A stretch of DNA of 64,000 nucleotides. Origin: Candidatus Zipacnadum vermilionense (GTDB lineage Bacteria; Armatimonadota; Zipacnadia; Zipacnadales; Zipacnadaceae). This document shows, piece by piece, positions 8,901 through 16,572 of the stretch (the stretch's first letter is position 1; the number at the start of each line of letters is the position of its first letter). The position numbers were made by a program, and so were the translations under genes. The DNA lies in the NCBI GenBank assembly GCA_029821755.1, contig JALGSV010000004.1, positions 1 to 64,000 on the forward strand, in the 5' to 3' direction. The notes under the pieces were generated by a model, which was not told the origin of the DNA, did no database searches, and saw only the letters and a list, made by a program, of their open reading frames with translations.

Positions 8901-9710
8901 GGCTGCCACAGCGACCAACTGCTCGGCCACTGGTGGGCTCACATGCTCGGCCTGGGGTACCTCTATCCGCCGGACCATGTGAAGACGGCTCTGGAGTCGG
9001 TGGTGAAATACAACTTCCGCACCGACTTCCAGGGCTTTGAGCAGAAGCCCCGCCGCTACATCCCGGATGACGAGGGTGGCCTGCTGATGTGCACCTGGCC
9101 GAACGGCGGACGCCCGGCCAGCTTTACCATCTACTCCGACGAGGTCTGGACCGGCATCGAGTACGCGGCGGCGGGGGCGATGATCTACGAGGGCGAGCTC
9201 GATAACGCCCGCAGGATAGTGGCCATGGCTCGCAGCCGCTACGACGGCCGCAAGCGCGAAGGCCTCAACTCCGGTCCCGGCGGTAACCCCTTCAACGAAC
9301 TGGAGTGCGGCAAGTTCTACGTCCGCGCCATGAGTTCATGGGGGCTGCTGATCGCCGCGCAGGGGCAGATTCTCGAGGGCCCGGCGGGGATCATCGGGTT
9401 CAAGCCTAACTGGCAACCAGAGGACCATCGCTCCTTCTTCACCGCCCCGGAGGGCTGGGGCCTGTTCGTGCGAAAGCGCGCCGGCACCACCCAGACCGAG
9501 CGCCTCGAACTGCGATACGGCCAATTCAAGCTCAAGGAGCTGGTCTTCGCCGTACCCGAGGAGGCGGGGAAGCTCCAGTCGACTGTCTCGGTGTCCGGGA
9601 AGCGCCTACCGGTGCAAATGGTAAGAAATGGGGGAGAGGTGCGGCTCCGCCTCGATCAGGAGGTCACGGTCAAGGAGGGGGATACGGTGCAGGTGGAGAT
9701 GAAGTGGTAG
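5979..9710 (+). CDS. Large secreted GH116-like glycoside hydrolase (GBA2/DUF608 type)
   Basis: A 1243-residue exported protein. A signal or anchor helix (YLLAAVLLVGLGGLAVMG) is at residues 10-30. The GBA2 N-terminal-type domain begins with LEYVLMPLGGIGTGTIWLDG near residue 96. A beta-sandwich insert around residues 360-505 (FEDFEKPTYEGWTV to GGWGHVNLDQIVF) resembles the module inserted in many GH32-type secreted enzymes. The GH116 (alpha/alpha)6 catalytic region follows from about residue 750: EGSYGCCPLNCTHVWNY, HQWSGSFIDGQ, and NTYDCNVSGANTF near residue 900, whose Asp probably corresponds to the acid/base. The nucleophile region is divergent, with CC and C replacing the usual Tyr-rich strand. 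Characterised GH116 enzymes are beta-glucosidases, beta-xylosidases or glucosylceramidases; the substrate here is unknown. ATG 5979 has GGAGGT upstream. Confidence 0.85.
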   Translation: MRTRWLRLSRYLLAAVLLVGLGGLAVMGASNGWRECDCAGGICDGTMLAQAPSVPAAPASPNLWLQDQRAITPPTHPSPKWLTAYPVATPRTYRGANLEYVLMPLGGIGTGTIWLDGQGRLAVWQIFNNYDEQPRPDSFFAIRGQVAGQAPVTRVLQTVEQSGLTPMQSLEYEGGYPIARLNFTDPALPVKTRLEAFNPLIPTDAANSSLPCVIFRITARNEGEQPVEIKILGALRNLVPSPAAAGYAAPGPAVAEPVNEPGARGEFLRQPEGPLASGLLQVRSASGPLVTGPRVLWLQPLGDMVGAISEGNRQTTRVEILARFAQEGGSVVIAGVTPPLLADLEAARHQENRWTGITVFEDFEKPTYEGWTVSGAAFGRGPAGGTLGGQQPVSGFLGKRLVNTYLNGDGPQGEAVSKPFTIEKRYLGFLTGGGNHPGETCFNLKVGGQVVRTATGTNNERLVPTTWDLQDLQGKAGTLEILDHNPGGWGHVNLDQIVFSDKEPSLALRIDNSVEALALAWTWPLGGATEVTAPAATKAQPVTPALRRVQIDENWGLGKYLQLDLAAVKAAGLEVLATAPDGSPLILRGMLGKAHVTLALADNLPWSWANLLLRQARAGTLPEGARLVPISWEVGSMALTSPDTGVVSGAWNDPALLAAGFAKDGGVPPGVAGVAPNNAAVVAPLTIPPDQERSATFIISWHFPNVDRLGGHSGNLYTRKFPDALAVARYAGANASALWERTRLYHDTMYQSNLPPEWLDAITSQSCICRGPTAWQTEDGYFGGLEGSYGCCPLNCTHVWNYAQSHARLFPEIGRNMRRSDLLVYMKDTGETSHRQHQWSGSFIDGQCAALEGAYREYQLRSDRRFLEEIYPSLKKATDWLIERIDADHDGVPGGLQPNTYDCNVSGANTFIGSQYLSALAAAEKMALVEGEEATAAGWQAIREVGMKNQDQRLWKDEFYIQIPDPQPASDYNTGCHSDQLLGHWWAHMLGLGYLYPPDHVKTALESVVKYNFRTDFQGFEQKPRRYIPDDEGGLLMCTWPNGGRPASFTIYSDEVWTGIEYAAAGAMIYEGELDNARRIVAMARSRYDGRKREGLNSGPGGNPFNELECGKFYVRAMSSWGLLIAAQGQILEGPAGIIGFKPNWQPEDHRSFFTAPEGWGLFVRKRAGTTQTERLELRYGQFKLKELVFAVPEEAGKLQSTVSVSGKRLPVQMVRNGGEVRLRLDQEVTVKEGDTVQVEMKW

Positions 9711-9794
9711 GGGGGCTGTGGTCCGCGTGGGGCGCGCCTTCCGGCCCGCCCGGCCCGGAGCTCGTGCCCTCCGGTGCACGCCGGACAGCTCGTG

Positions 9795-10205
9795 CTACGC
9801 TACGGCCTCTCCGGCTTCTTCGATGATCTTGTCCTTCGGCAAGCGGTAGCTGGCCGTGACCTCCACGCTGTCCCCCGTGATGACCACCTCCTCGCCCTGG
9901 ATGGCCCACACCCGCTTCACCACCGCCGTCTTCTCGTTGATGTCCGCGATCACGATACTCCCCTCCTGCCACGGCCGCTGCGTGAACAGCAACTGCTCTC
10001 CGGGGTGGAAAGTCGGCGCCATCGAGTCCCCTTCCACCACCACAAACCGCACCAGGGGATGCGGCTCGTCCAATCCGGTTAGGTGCAGGACCGCCAGCGT
10101 CCCTGCCCCCAGCAGCGGCACCAGGATGAGGGCGCTCAGGACAACCTTCACGATCTTACCCATCGACCAACTCGGACGGGACTGGCGGCGGTAGACGCGG
10201 CTCAT
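9795..10205 (-). CDS. Small S26-type signal peptidase-like protein
   Basis: A 136-residue membrane-anchored serine protease-like protein of the S24/S26 (LexA/signal peptidase) superfamily. One transmembrane helix (VVLSALILVPLLGAGTLAVL) spans about residues 20-40. It is followed by VVVEGDSMAPTFHPGEQLLF, whose Ser in GDSM is the expected nucleophile, and by AVVKRVWAIQGEEV, whose Lys is the expected general base. ITGDS near the C-terminus matches the last conserved box. It is much shorter than Escherichia coli LepB and resembles the minimal bacterial or archaeal type. Only a weak purine tract precedes ATG 10205. It converges with the GH116-like gene and diverges from the URO-D gene. Confidence 0.8.
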   Translation of the reverse strand: MSRVYRRQSRPSWSMGKIVKVVLSALILVPLLGAGTLAVLHLTGLDEPHPLVRFVVVEGDSMAPTFHPGEQLLFTQRPWQEGSIVIADINEKTAVVKRVWAIQGEEVVITGDSVEVTASYRLPKDKIIEEAGEAVA

Positions 10206-10325
10206 GACCAGCTATTCGCTCTTTCCTGAAGGTTTCCTGCGCAAGCAGGGACTCACGCGCCCGGCGGGGAATACACGCCGGACTACACGCCCCACCCAGT
10301 GCTTCCCCAGTCGAGGTGAGTGACC

Positions 10326-11420
10326 ATGGCGGGCAAGATGACCTCCCGCGAGCGCTTTCATGCTACCTTCCGCTTCGGTCAGCCAGACCGTACCTGGCTG
10401 TTCCCGCAGTGGGTCTTCTCCGAGACCACCGAGCGCTGGCTGCGCGAGGGCATGCCCCGCGATCAGCACTTCAATACCTACTGGGGCTACGACCGCTACG
10501 AGTACCTGCCCTTGAACCTGGCCCTATGGCCGCCGCTGGAGACCAAGGTCATTGAGCATGCCCCCGAGTGGCACGTAGTGGAGGATGAGCTGGGCGGCCA
10601 GGTCAAGGCCTGGACCGACCGCGGCATCGGCATGTCCCAGTGGCTGCGCCATCCCGTCCGCGACCGCCGGACCTGGGAGCGCCTCAAGCTCCACCTGGAC
10701 CCCGCCGCCCCCGTCCGGTATCCCGAGTATTGGGAGGACTACAAGCGCAGCGTCCGCGACCGGGACTACGCGCTAATCATCAACCTGGGCTCCTTCTACG
10801 GCTGGATCCGCAATTGGGTCGGTATGGAGCACCTGGCCCTGTGGTACTTCGACGACCCGGACTTGGTCCACGAGATGACCGACTACGTGGGCGACTTCAT
10901 CTACCGCGTAGTGGAGCGCGCCCTGGACGAGATCCCTGAGATCGATGTCGGGATGGTCTGGGAAGACATGGCGATGAAGACCGGCCCACTCATCAGCCCC
11001 CAGCTCTTCCGCGATTTCATGATGGAGCCGATGGAGCGCGTCACTCGCGCCGCCAACCAGGCCGGTGTAGACATCATCATGGTCGACTCGGACGGGAACA
11101 ACGACGACCTCGTCCCGCTGTGGCTGGAGGGCCACGTCAACCTGCTCTTCCCGCTGGAGGTCGCTGCCGGCAGCGACCCGATCAAGCTCCGCGAGCGACA
11201 CGGACGCGAGCTCTTGATGATCGGTGGCGTAGACAAACGCGCCCTCCGCGACAACTGCACCAAGGCCGACATCGAGCGCGAGGTCATGTCCAAGGTCCCC
11301 GAGATGGTCCGCCAGGGCGGCTTCTCCCCCCTGGTAGACCATGCCGTCCCGCCCGATGTGCCCTTCGCCAACTTCCGGTACTACATGGACCTGGTAAACG
11401 AGATCTGTACCCTCCAATGA
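10326..11420 (+). CDS. URO-D superfamily protein (methyltransferase-type) 1
   Basis: A 364-residue TIM-barrel protein of the uroporphyrinogen decarboxylase superfamily. It starts with the family's SRERFHATFRFGQPDR motif and has the typical WEDMAMKTGPLISPQLFRDFM and GGVDKRAL segments. It is probably not HemE: it belongs with the multi-copy paralogues that resemble MtaA/CmuA corrinoid methyltransferases. No corrinoid-binding protein is present in the window, so the methyl donor and acceptor are unknown. ATG 10326 is chosen, six bases after GAGGTGA; an in-frame GTG lies at 10320. It shares strand with the toroid protein and a second URO-D gene downstream (150 and 175-base gaps). Confidence 0.85.
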   Translation: MAGKMTSRERFHATFRFGQPDRTWLFPQWVFSETTERWLREGMPRDQHFNTYWGYDRYEYLPLNLALWPPLETKVIEHAPEWHVVEDELGGQVKAWTDRGIGMSQWLRHPVRDRRTWERLKLHLDPAAPVRYPEYWEDYKRSVRDRDYALIINLGSFYGWIRNWVGMEHLALWYFDDPDLVHEMTDYVGDFIYRVVERALDEIPEIDVGMVWEDMAMKTGPLISPQLFRDFMMEPMERVTRAANQAGVDIIMVDSDGNNDDLVPLWLEGHVNLLFPLEVAAGSDPIKLRERHGRELLMIGGVDKRALRDNCTKADIEREVMSKVPEMVRQGGFSPLVDHAVPPDVPFANFRYYMDLVNEICTLQ

Positions 11421-11570
11421 GGGGCGACCAGGAGGGGCCGGATGAGCGGCGTCCGCGCCGGGAATCCGGCCCGTCGGGCGCCGGGAACGGGGCGGATTCG
11501 CCGCGCACTCCGTGCGCCTCTCATCGCGGCCCCCCCTCCACTATCCGCATAGCCGAAAGGACCCAACCTC

Positions 11571-13481
11571 ATGTCCCAACCTCCCGTCCACGACCCCGCC
11601 GGCCAGGCGCAGCGCCGCCGGGCCATCTATGACTACCTCCTGCCCTTGGTCAAACCCTTCTTCCCCTGGGAAGACGGTCGTGTCGTTGACAACTTCCCTC
11701 ACCAGGGCGACAACCGCCTGCGGTTGTGGATCGCCGGTGCGCTTCTGGCCGGGCCGGAGGAGGACCAGAAGCTGGCCAACGGTCTCATCCAGGCGGTCTA
11801 CTTCAACCACGCCTGCCACTTCTGCATGGCCTGGACCTTTTCGCTGCTCCACCGCTACGAGGGCCTGCTCGCGCCCGAGACGGTCACCCACCTGGAGACC
11901 TACGTCAAGCGCTACCTGGTGGACAACATGACCGCCGATTACCACTTCCACGGCGCTAACGACAACGCCCCCGCCGAGTGCGCTACTGCTATCGCCCTGG
12001 CCGGCGAGCGCTTTGAGCTGCCTGCGTACGTCGACTTTGCTCGCACCCGCCTGGCGGACATGGACTTCGTCCTAGATCGCCGCGGCACCATCTTCGAGAA
12101 CAACAGCCCCACCTACTCCCCGGCCACGCTCACCGCCTTCACCGACCTGGCCCAGTACGCCCAGGATGAGGAGATCGCTCGCATCGCCCTGCGCGCCGAG
12201 CAGCGCGTCTGGCAGGAGATCGCCCTGGCCTTCCACCCGGCCACCGGCCAGCAGATGGGGCCCTACTCCCGCGCCTACGAGGACGATCTGCTCCAGCAGG
12301 GCACCGATATGACCTACGCCATCTACGCGGCCCTCGGCGACATCCAGCCCACCAACCCCTTCAATATGCTGGACCCCGAACCGGTCCCCAACACGCTCAA
12401 TCACAACGACTGGAACTTCGGTCGCGCTAGCTGCCTGCGCAGCGCCACTCCCGACTATCATCCCGCCCCGGAGACGGTGGCGCTCTTCCACGAGAAGGCC
12501 TATCCCTTCCGCGTCCGCGGCACCAATGAGTACATGGGCAGCAACGACATGCCCGCCGGCGCCACCCCCTTCGAGCAGTACTTCACCCGCCACTGGGGTC
12601 TGGGAACCTTCCTCAACCGCTGCTGGGCAGGCCAGACCACGCCTTTCTCGCTCTCCTACCGCCGCCGCCCCTTCGACCCGCAGGGCCCGGCACTGGACTA
12701 CCTGGCCTCCGTCCGCCACGTCTGGACGCGCTACGTGATTAGCGAGACGTTCAATGGCATGATGAACCGCAATCCGGAGGACCCCAACCGGCGCAACCAC
12801 GAGTTCATGTACGACCAGGGATCCCCCATCATTGTGCAGCAAGAGGGCACCGCCCTGGTCTGCTACCGACCGGTCAACCTGGGCGCTTTCCTGGGCAGCG
12901 GGAAGTTCGACGAAGGCTCCGCCATCCGCACCATGAAGTTGAGCATCATCTTCCCTATGCACCACAGTAACGTGGAGGAGATCTGGGTCGGGGAGCAGCA
13001 GTACGTCCCCTTCTCCGCCTCCTTGGAGGGCCTTGCGCCGGTTTTCGTCAAGGACGGGCCGGTGTACATGGCCTTCCGCCCGCTGGTGCTGGGCCAGGAG
13101 GAGTGCCTGCTGGCCGACACCATGCTGGAAACCCAGGACCTGTACGGGATGATCTCCTTCTTCAACCGGAGCGCCTTCTACGGCGTCGGCTGGGATCAAC
13201 AGCGCCATCCGCACTTGGGCAATGGCTTCGTCTGCGAGGTCGGCACTGAGGACGAGTGGGGCAGCTTCGAGGCTTTCCGCTGGGGCATCTTCGCTAAGGC
13301 CGAGTTCGAGGACCTCATCTACGGCGACGAGCGCCGCACCGCCTACCGCCGCGAGGGCCGCGATTTCGCCCTGGCCTTCAACGTCAACAATCACTGCCTC
13401 CGCTACGCCACCATCGACCGCCGCCCGGTCCCCTGGCCGCAACTGGAGACTGACCCGCCGGTGGAGCTGATGGGGCTGTAA
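11571..13481 (+). CDS. Uncharacterised protein, predicted alpha/alpha-toroid
   Basis: A 636-residue protein that I cannot assign to a named family. The first 290 residues look like helical hairpins of an (alpha/alpha)6 toroid (AIYDYLLPLVKPF, LANGLIQAVYFNHACHF, conserved-looking GANDNAPAECATAIALAG). The second half is beta-rich with many aromatic residues (YDQGSPIIVQQEGTALVCYR). This order, toroid then beta-sandwich, is the plan of several polysaccharide lyase and heparinase-type families. No signal peptide is visible, so the protein may act in the cytoplasm on imported oligosaccharides, which is unusual for a lyase. AAAGGA lies upstream of ATG 11571. It is flanked on both sides by URO-D genes on the same strand. 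Confidence 0.6.
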   Translation: MSQPPVHDPAGQAQRRRAIYDYLLPLVKPFFPWEDGRVVDNFPHQGDNRLRLWIAGALLAGPEEDQKLANGLIQAVYFNHACHFCMAWTFSLLHRYEGLLAPETVTHLETYVKRYLVDNMTADYHFHGANDNAPAECATAIALAGERFELPAYVDFARTRLADMDFVLDRRGTIFENNSPTYSPATLTAFTDLAQYAQDEEIARIALRAEQRVWQEIALAFHPATGQQMGPYSRAYEDDLLQQGTDMTYAIYAALGDIQPTNPFNMLDPEPVPNTLNHNDWNFGRASCLRSATPDYHPAPETVALFHEKAYPFRVRGTNEYMGSNDMPAGATPFEQYFTRHWGLGTFLNRCWAGQTTPFSLSYRRRPFDPQGPALDYLASVRHVWTRYVISETFNGMMNRNPEDPNRRNHEFMYDQGSPIIVQQEGTALVCYRPVNLGAFLGSGKFDEGSAIRTMKLSIIFPMHHSNVEEIWVGEQQYVPFSASLEGLAPVFVKDGPVYMAFRPLVLGQEECLLADTMLETQDLYGMISFFNRSAFYGVGWDQQRHPHLGNGFVCEVGTEDEWGSFEAFRWGIFAKAEFEDLIYGDERRTAYRREGRDFALAFNVNNHCLRYATIDRRPVPWPQLETDPPVELMGL

Positions 13482-13490
13482 GCGTTCTCC

Positions 13491-13521
13491 CGTAGGGGTG
13501 GACGTTGTGGCGTCCGCCCCG
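13491..13521. repeat. Intergenic palindromic repeat, family A
   Basis: CGTAGGGGTGGACG pairs with CGTCCGCCCC across a TTGTGG loop (13495-13504 with 13511-13520, one G-T pair). It shares the GTAGGGG opening with the copy at 3711. Confidence 0.7.
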
Positions 13522-13550
13522 GTCGGCTCCAGTCCGTGGTCGCTCCGGTG

Positions 13551-13587
13551 GCCCCTCTCCTGCCAGGAGAGGGGGCAGGGGTGAGGC
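13551..13587. repeat. Intergenic palindromic repeat, family B
   Basis: The shortest copy of the family: CCCCTCTCCT-gcc-AGGAGAGGGG (13552-13574) with no inner hairpin, then GCAGGGGTGAGG as in the copy at 4706. It lies 30 bases after the family A copy, so both families occupy one gap. Confidence 0.75.
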
Positions 13588-13656
13588 TCTGCGGCGACCG
13601 GCGCACTTGCCATCGTGCAAGACTAACCAGGTCTGAAGTCTGAGGTCTTTCCCACC

Positions 13657-14742
13657 ATGACTGACCGCCAACGCTTCCTTCGCTACATGAACTACCAGCC
13701 CGTCGACCGTCCGCCGCTGCACCTCACCGGCCCCTGGAGCGACACCTTGGAACGCTGGTACCGCGAGGGCCTCCCCCGGGGCGTGGACCCCAACGAGCAC
13801 CTGGGCCTCGCCGTCAAACCGCTGGCGCTCAACAATATCAGCGGCGAGTCCGCCCTGTGGCCGTGGTTTGAGGAGGAGACCCTTAGCGAGGAGGGCGACT
13901 TCAAGATCTTCCGCGATCGCTCCGGGCGCACGGTGCGCGACTTCAAGGACCACACCTCCATGCCGGAGTGGCTCGACTTCCCGGTTAAGACCCGCGACGA
14001 CCTCCAGCGCATCTTGGACGAGCGCTTCGACCTGAGCGACATGGACGCCCGCTACGGCCCGGAGTGGGAGCAGAAAGCTCGCGCCGCGGCGGATGGCGAG
14101 GGCGTCGTGCTCATTGACGGCGGTTGCTACTACTGGAACCTCCGCGCCCTGGCCGGGGTAGCCGGTGCCAGCTACCTGCTTTACGACGCCCAGGACCTGG
14201 TGGACGAGCTCTTCGAGCGCATCAACCTCGTCGTATTGGAGGGCCTCCGTCGCGCCTCGGCCCTGGTCCAACTGGAGGTTATCGGCTTCGGCGAGGACCT
14301 CGCCTACAAGAACGGCCCCCTGCTGTCACCGTCCATGTTCCGGCAACTCATTCTCCCCAGGTACCGTAAGGTCATGGACCTCGCCCACGAGAAGGGCGTC
14401 GGGATCACCTGGTACGACAGCGACGGCGACCTGCGTCTGCTAATGGGCGACTACCTTGAGGTCGGCATCAACTGCGTGGCCCCCTGCGAGGTCGCTGCCG
14501 GCATGAGCGCCCCGGAGCTACGCGCCCAAGGGGGCCGGGATCTGCGCCTGGTTGGTGCCATCGACAAGCGCGAGATCGCTAAGGGCCACGGCGCCACTGA
14601 CGCCGAGATCGAGCGCAACCGCCCGGTGATCGAGGAGGGCGGTTTCCTCCCGGCGATTGACCATTCCGTCCCCGCCGACGTGTCTCTGGGCAACTACGCG
14701 TACTTCCTGGAGAAGATTCAGGAGGCAATCGGAGTAGTCTGA
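13657..14742 (+). CDS. URO-D superfamily protein (methyltransferase-type) 2
   Basis: A 361-residue TIM-barrel protein, clearly homologous to the 10326 gene. Shared features are the start (TDRQRFLRYMNYQPVDRPP), the GFGEDLAYKNGPLLSPSMFR segment, the DSDGDLR motif and the VGAIDKREIAKG segment near the C-terminus, followed by GGFLPAIDHSVPADVS. The divergence between the two suggests different substrates rather than a recent duplication. The role is inferred as methyl-group transfer or decarboxylation; HemE function is unlikely. No strong Shine-Dalgarno is seen before ATG 13657 (a weak GAGGT lies 14 bases upstream). A 265-base gap follows, richer in A/T around 14860-14940, which probably holds the promoter of the next gene. 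Confidence 0.85.
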   Translation: MTDRQRFLRYMNYQPVDRPPLHLTGPWSDTLERWYREGLPRGVDPNEHLGLAVKPLALNNISGESALWPWFEEETLSEEGDFKIFRDRSGRTVRDFKDHTSMPEWLDFPVKTRDDLQRILDERFDLSDMDARYGPEWEQKARAAADGEGVVLIDGGCYYWNLRALAGVAGASYLLYDAQDLVDELFERINLVVLEGLRRASALVQLEVIGFGEDLAYKNGPLLSPSMFRQLILPRYRKVMDLAHEKGVGITWYDSDGDLRLLMGDYLEVGINCVAPCEVAAGMSAPELRAQGGRDLRLVGAIDKREIAKGHGATDAEIERNRPVIEEGGFLPAIDHSVPADVSLGNYAYFLEKIQEAIGVV

Positions 14743-15007
14743 AGCCAGATCCTCTCACGACACCGCCGCCCCGCCGAACGCGCCCACATACTGCTCCGCG
14801 CTTGCTCTTCACCACTGCCTCTACGCCCCGCGCCCCTTGAGCGGATGTTGCGTTATGCCTTGTCTCTATAACAAGTCAATCAGGAATTTCAACTAATAAT
14901 AAAGGACATCTCAAGCAAGACGGGGAACATATACAGGGGAATCCAGCGGAGCGTGCCCGCCGGCAGCTTGGCCGTGCGCGGACGCTCCATGGATAGGGGG
15001 AAATATT

Positions 15008-16315
15008 ATGGATGGAGGCATATACCTCCTGCAGGAAAGCGGGCCGCCGATCCGGATGATTCTGCAGGCATGCAGTTCGGAGAGAGCTCTCCAAACCCTC
15101 TTGGCACAGTACCCCAGTCTCCTGGCGGGAGATCAGATCGACTCCGCTCGCCCGCGCCGCTGGCTACTCGTGGCCCGCGAAGCTCCCCTGCCCCGGCCGG
15201 GCGATGGTCCAGGGCGCTGGTCCGTCGACCACCTCTTCCTAGACCAGGAGGGCATTCCCACCCTGGTCGAAGTCAAGCGCAGCGCTGACTCTAGTCTGCG
15301 ACGCAAGGTGGTCGGGCAGTTGCTCGACTATGCCGCCCACGCCGTCCATGCCTGGAGCCCCGAGGACCTCGCCCGACTCTTTGAGGAACGCTGTGCGCGC
15401 GAGGACCTCGACAGCGAGGGACTGCTGGCGGACCTGCTGGAGAACTGCTGCCGTCCGGGGGAATTCTGGGAGCAGGTAAATGACAATCTGGACATGGGAC
15501 GCATCCGGCTGGTCTTCGTCGCCGACGAGGTCCCCGCCGAGTTGGTGCGGGTGGTGTCCTTCCTCAACGCGCAGATGGACCCCGCCCAGGTAGTGGCCGT
15601 GCGGATCCGCCAGTACGCCGGCGCCGGCCTGAAAGTCGTGGTGCCGGAGTTGCTGGGGGAGCCCTCTCCGGCTCCGCCCCGCAAGTCCGCCTCCACCCGC
15701 CCCAAGCGCAGCCCCACGCCGGCGGCCTTCTTCGCCACCATGGAGAGCCGCCGCGGGGTTTGGGAGGCCGCCGTCGCTCACCGCCTCACCGGCTGGGCCT
15801 CCCACGCCGGCATGCGGCTGATCTGGGACCGGGACACCATCGAGAACCTCGTCCATTTCGTCATGACCCAGGACGAGCACGATTACCGGCTCTTCTCGCT
15901 CTCCACCGCTGGCACGGTGGAGATCAACTTCCGCTGGTATATCGGCAAGCCGCCCTTTGACCGCACCGAGAAGCGTCTGGACTTTCGCCAGCGGCTCAAC
16001 TGCGTACCCGAGGTGGCCCTGCCGGTCGAGGCCGTGGCCGGTACTGGCGGCTTCTCCCTGAGCTCCCTGCTTTCCGAGCCCGCGCTGCGCGCCTTTCTTG
16101 ACGCTATCGAGTGGGCGCTTATCGAGATCCGTCTCTCGTGGTACGGCGATGCGGTTCTGGGCTTGCCCTCCCCCGGCAGCGTCCGCCTGCCGCGGGGCGC
16201 TGCCGTTGCCTCGCCGGAGGAGACGACACCGGACGAACCCCCGGCCGAGCCTCCCCCCGGCGAGGCTGTAGGCGTCGCGCCGGGGACGGCTTGTCCGCGG
16301 TCAAGCAGAACCTAA
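15008..16315 (+). CDS. PD-(D/E)XK nuclease-like protein, DUF4268/DUF91-like organisation
   Basis: A 435-residue cytoplasmic protein. Near residue 72 the pattern WSVDHLFLDQEGIPTLVEVKR supplies an Asp and an ExK pair as in PD-(D/E)XK nucleases, followed by a helix (KVVGQLLDYAAHAVHAW) common in this fold. After an Arg/Pro-rich linker near residue 220 comes a second domain (FFATMESRRGVWEAAVAHRL to EINFRWYIGKPPFDRTEKRL). The two-part plan resembles DUF4268-type and NucS/DUF91-type proteins of uncertain role, some tied to DNA metabolism or defence. Base composition is like that of its neighbours. The last 40 residues are Pro/Glu-rich and low complexity. AGGGGGAA precedes ATG 15008. Exact family assignment is an inference. 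Confidence 0.6.
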   Translation: MDGGIYLLQESGPPIRMILQACSSERALQTLLAQYPSLLAGDQIDSARPRRWLLVAREAPLPRPGDGPGRWSVDHLFLDQEGIPTLVEVKRSADSSLRRKVVGQLLDYAAHAVHAWSPEDLARLFEERCAREDLDSEGLLADLLENCCRPGEFWEQVNDNLDMGRIRLVFVADEVPAELVRVVSFLNAQMDPAQVVAVRIRQYAGAGLKVVVPELLGEPSPAPPRKSASTRPKRSPTPAAFFATMESRRGVWEAAVAHRLTGWASHAGMRLIWDRDTIENLVHFVMTQDEHDYRLFSLSTAGTVEINFRWYIGKPPFDRTEKRLDFRQRLNCVPEVALPVEAVAGTGGFSLSSLLSEPALRAFLDAIEWALIEIRLSWYGDAVLGLPSPGSVRLPRGAAVASPEETTPDEPPAEPPPGEAVGVAPGTACPRSSRT

Positions 16316-16515
16316 GTCGTATTGGGCAGAGGCGGTCGTTCGGGGCTATCCGGAACGCGCCGCAGAGACTCCACAGAGCGTTGGCCCGGATTGTTGTAGG
16401 CAGTCGTCTCCGCATGAGGCGGGGTCTCCATCCAGTCTTCGGAGGCACACCTCCACGGGACGCGGACTGGCCAGCCGCGCCGCATCCGCATACGCCCAGT
16501 CTCCCACGAGCAAAC

Positions 16516-16550
16516 GAGCCGGCGCCTTCCTGCGGTGCCGGCTCTATCTT
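16516..16550. terminator. Likely intrinsic terminator between convergent genes
   Basis: A perfect 8-bp stem GAGCCGGC/GCCGGCTC (16516-16523 with 16537-16544) is followed on the plus strand by TATCTT. On the minus strand it is followed by GTTTGC. It sits between two converging genes and could serve both. Confidence 0.6.
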
Positions 16551-16572
16551 GAGACTCACCGGTTGGCGCTCC

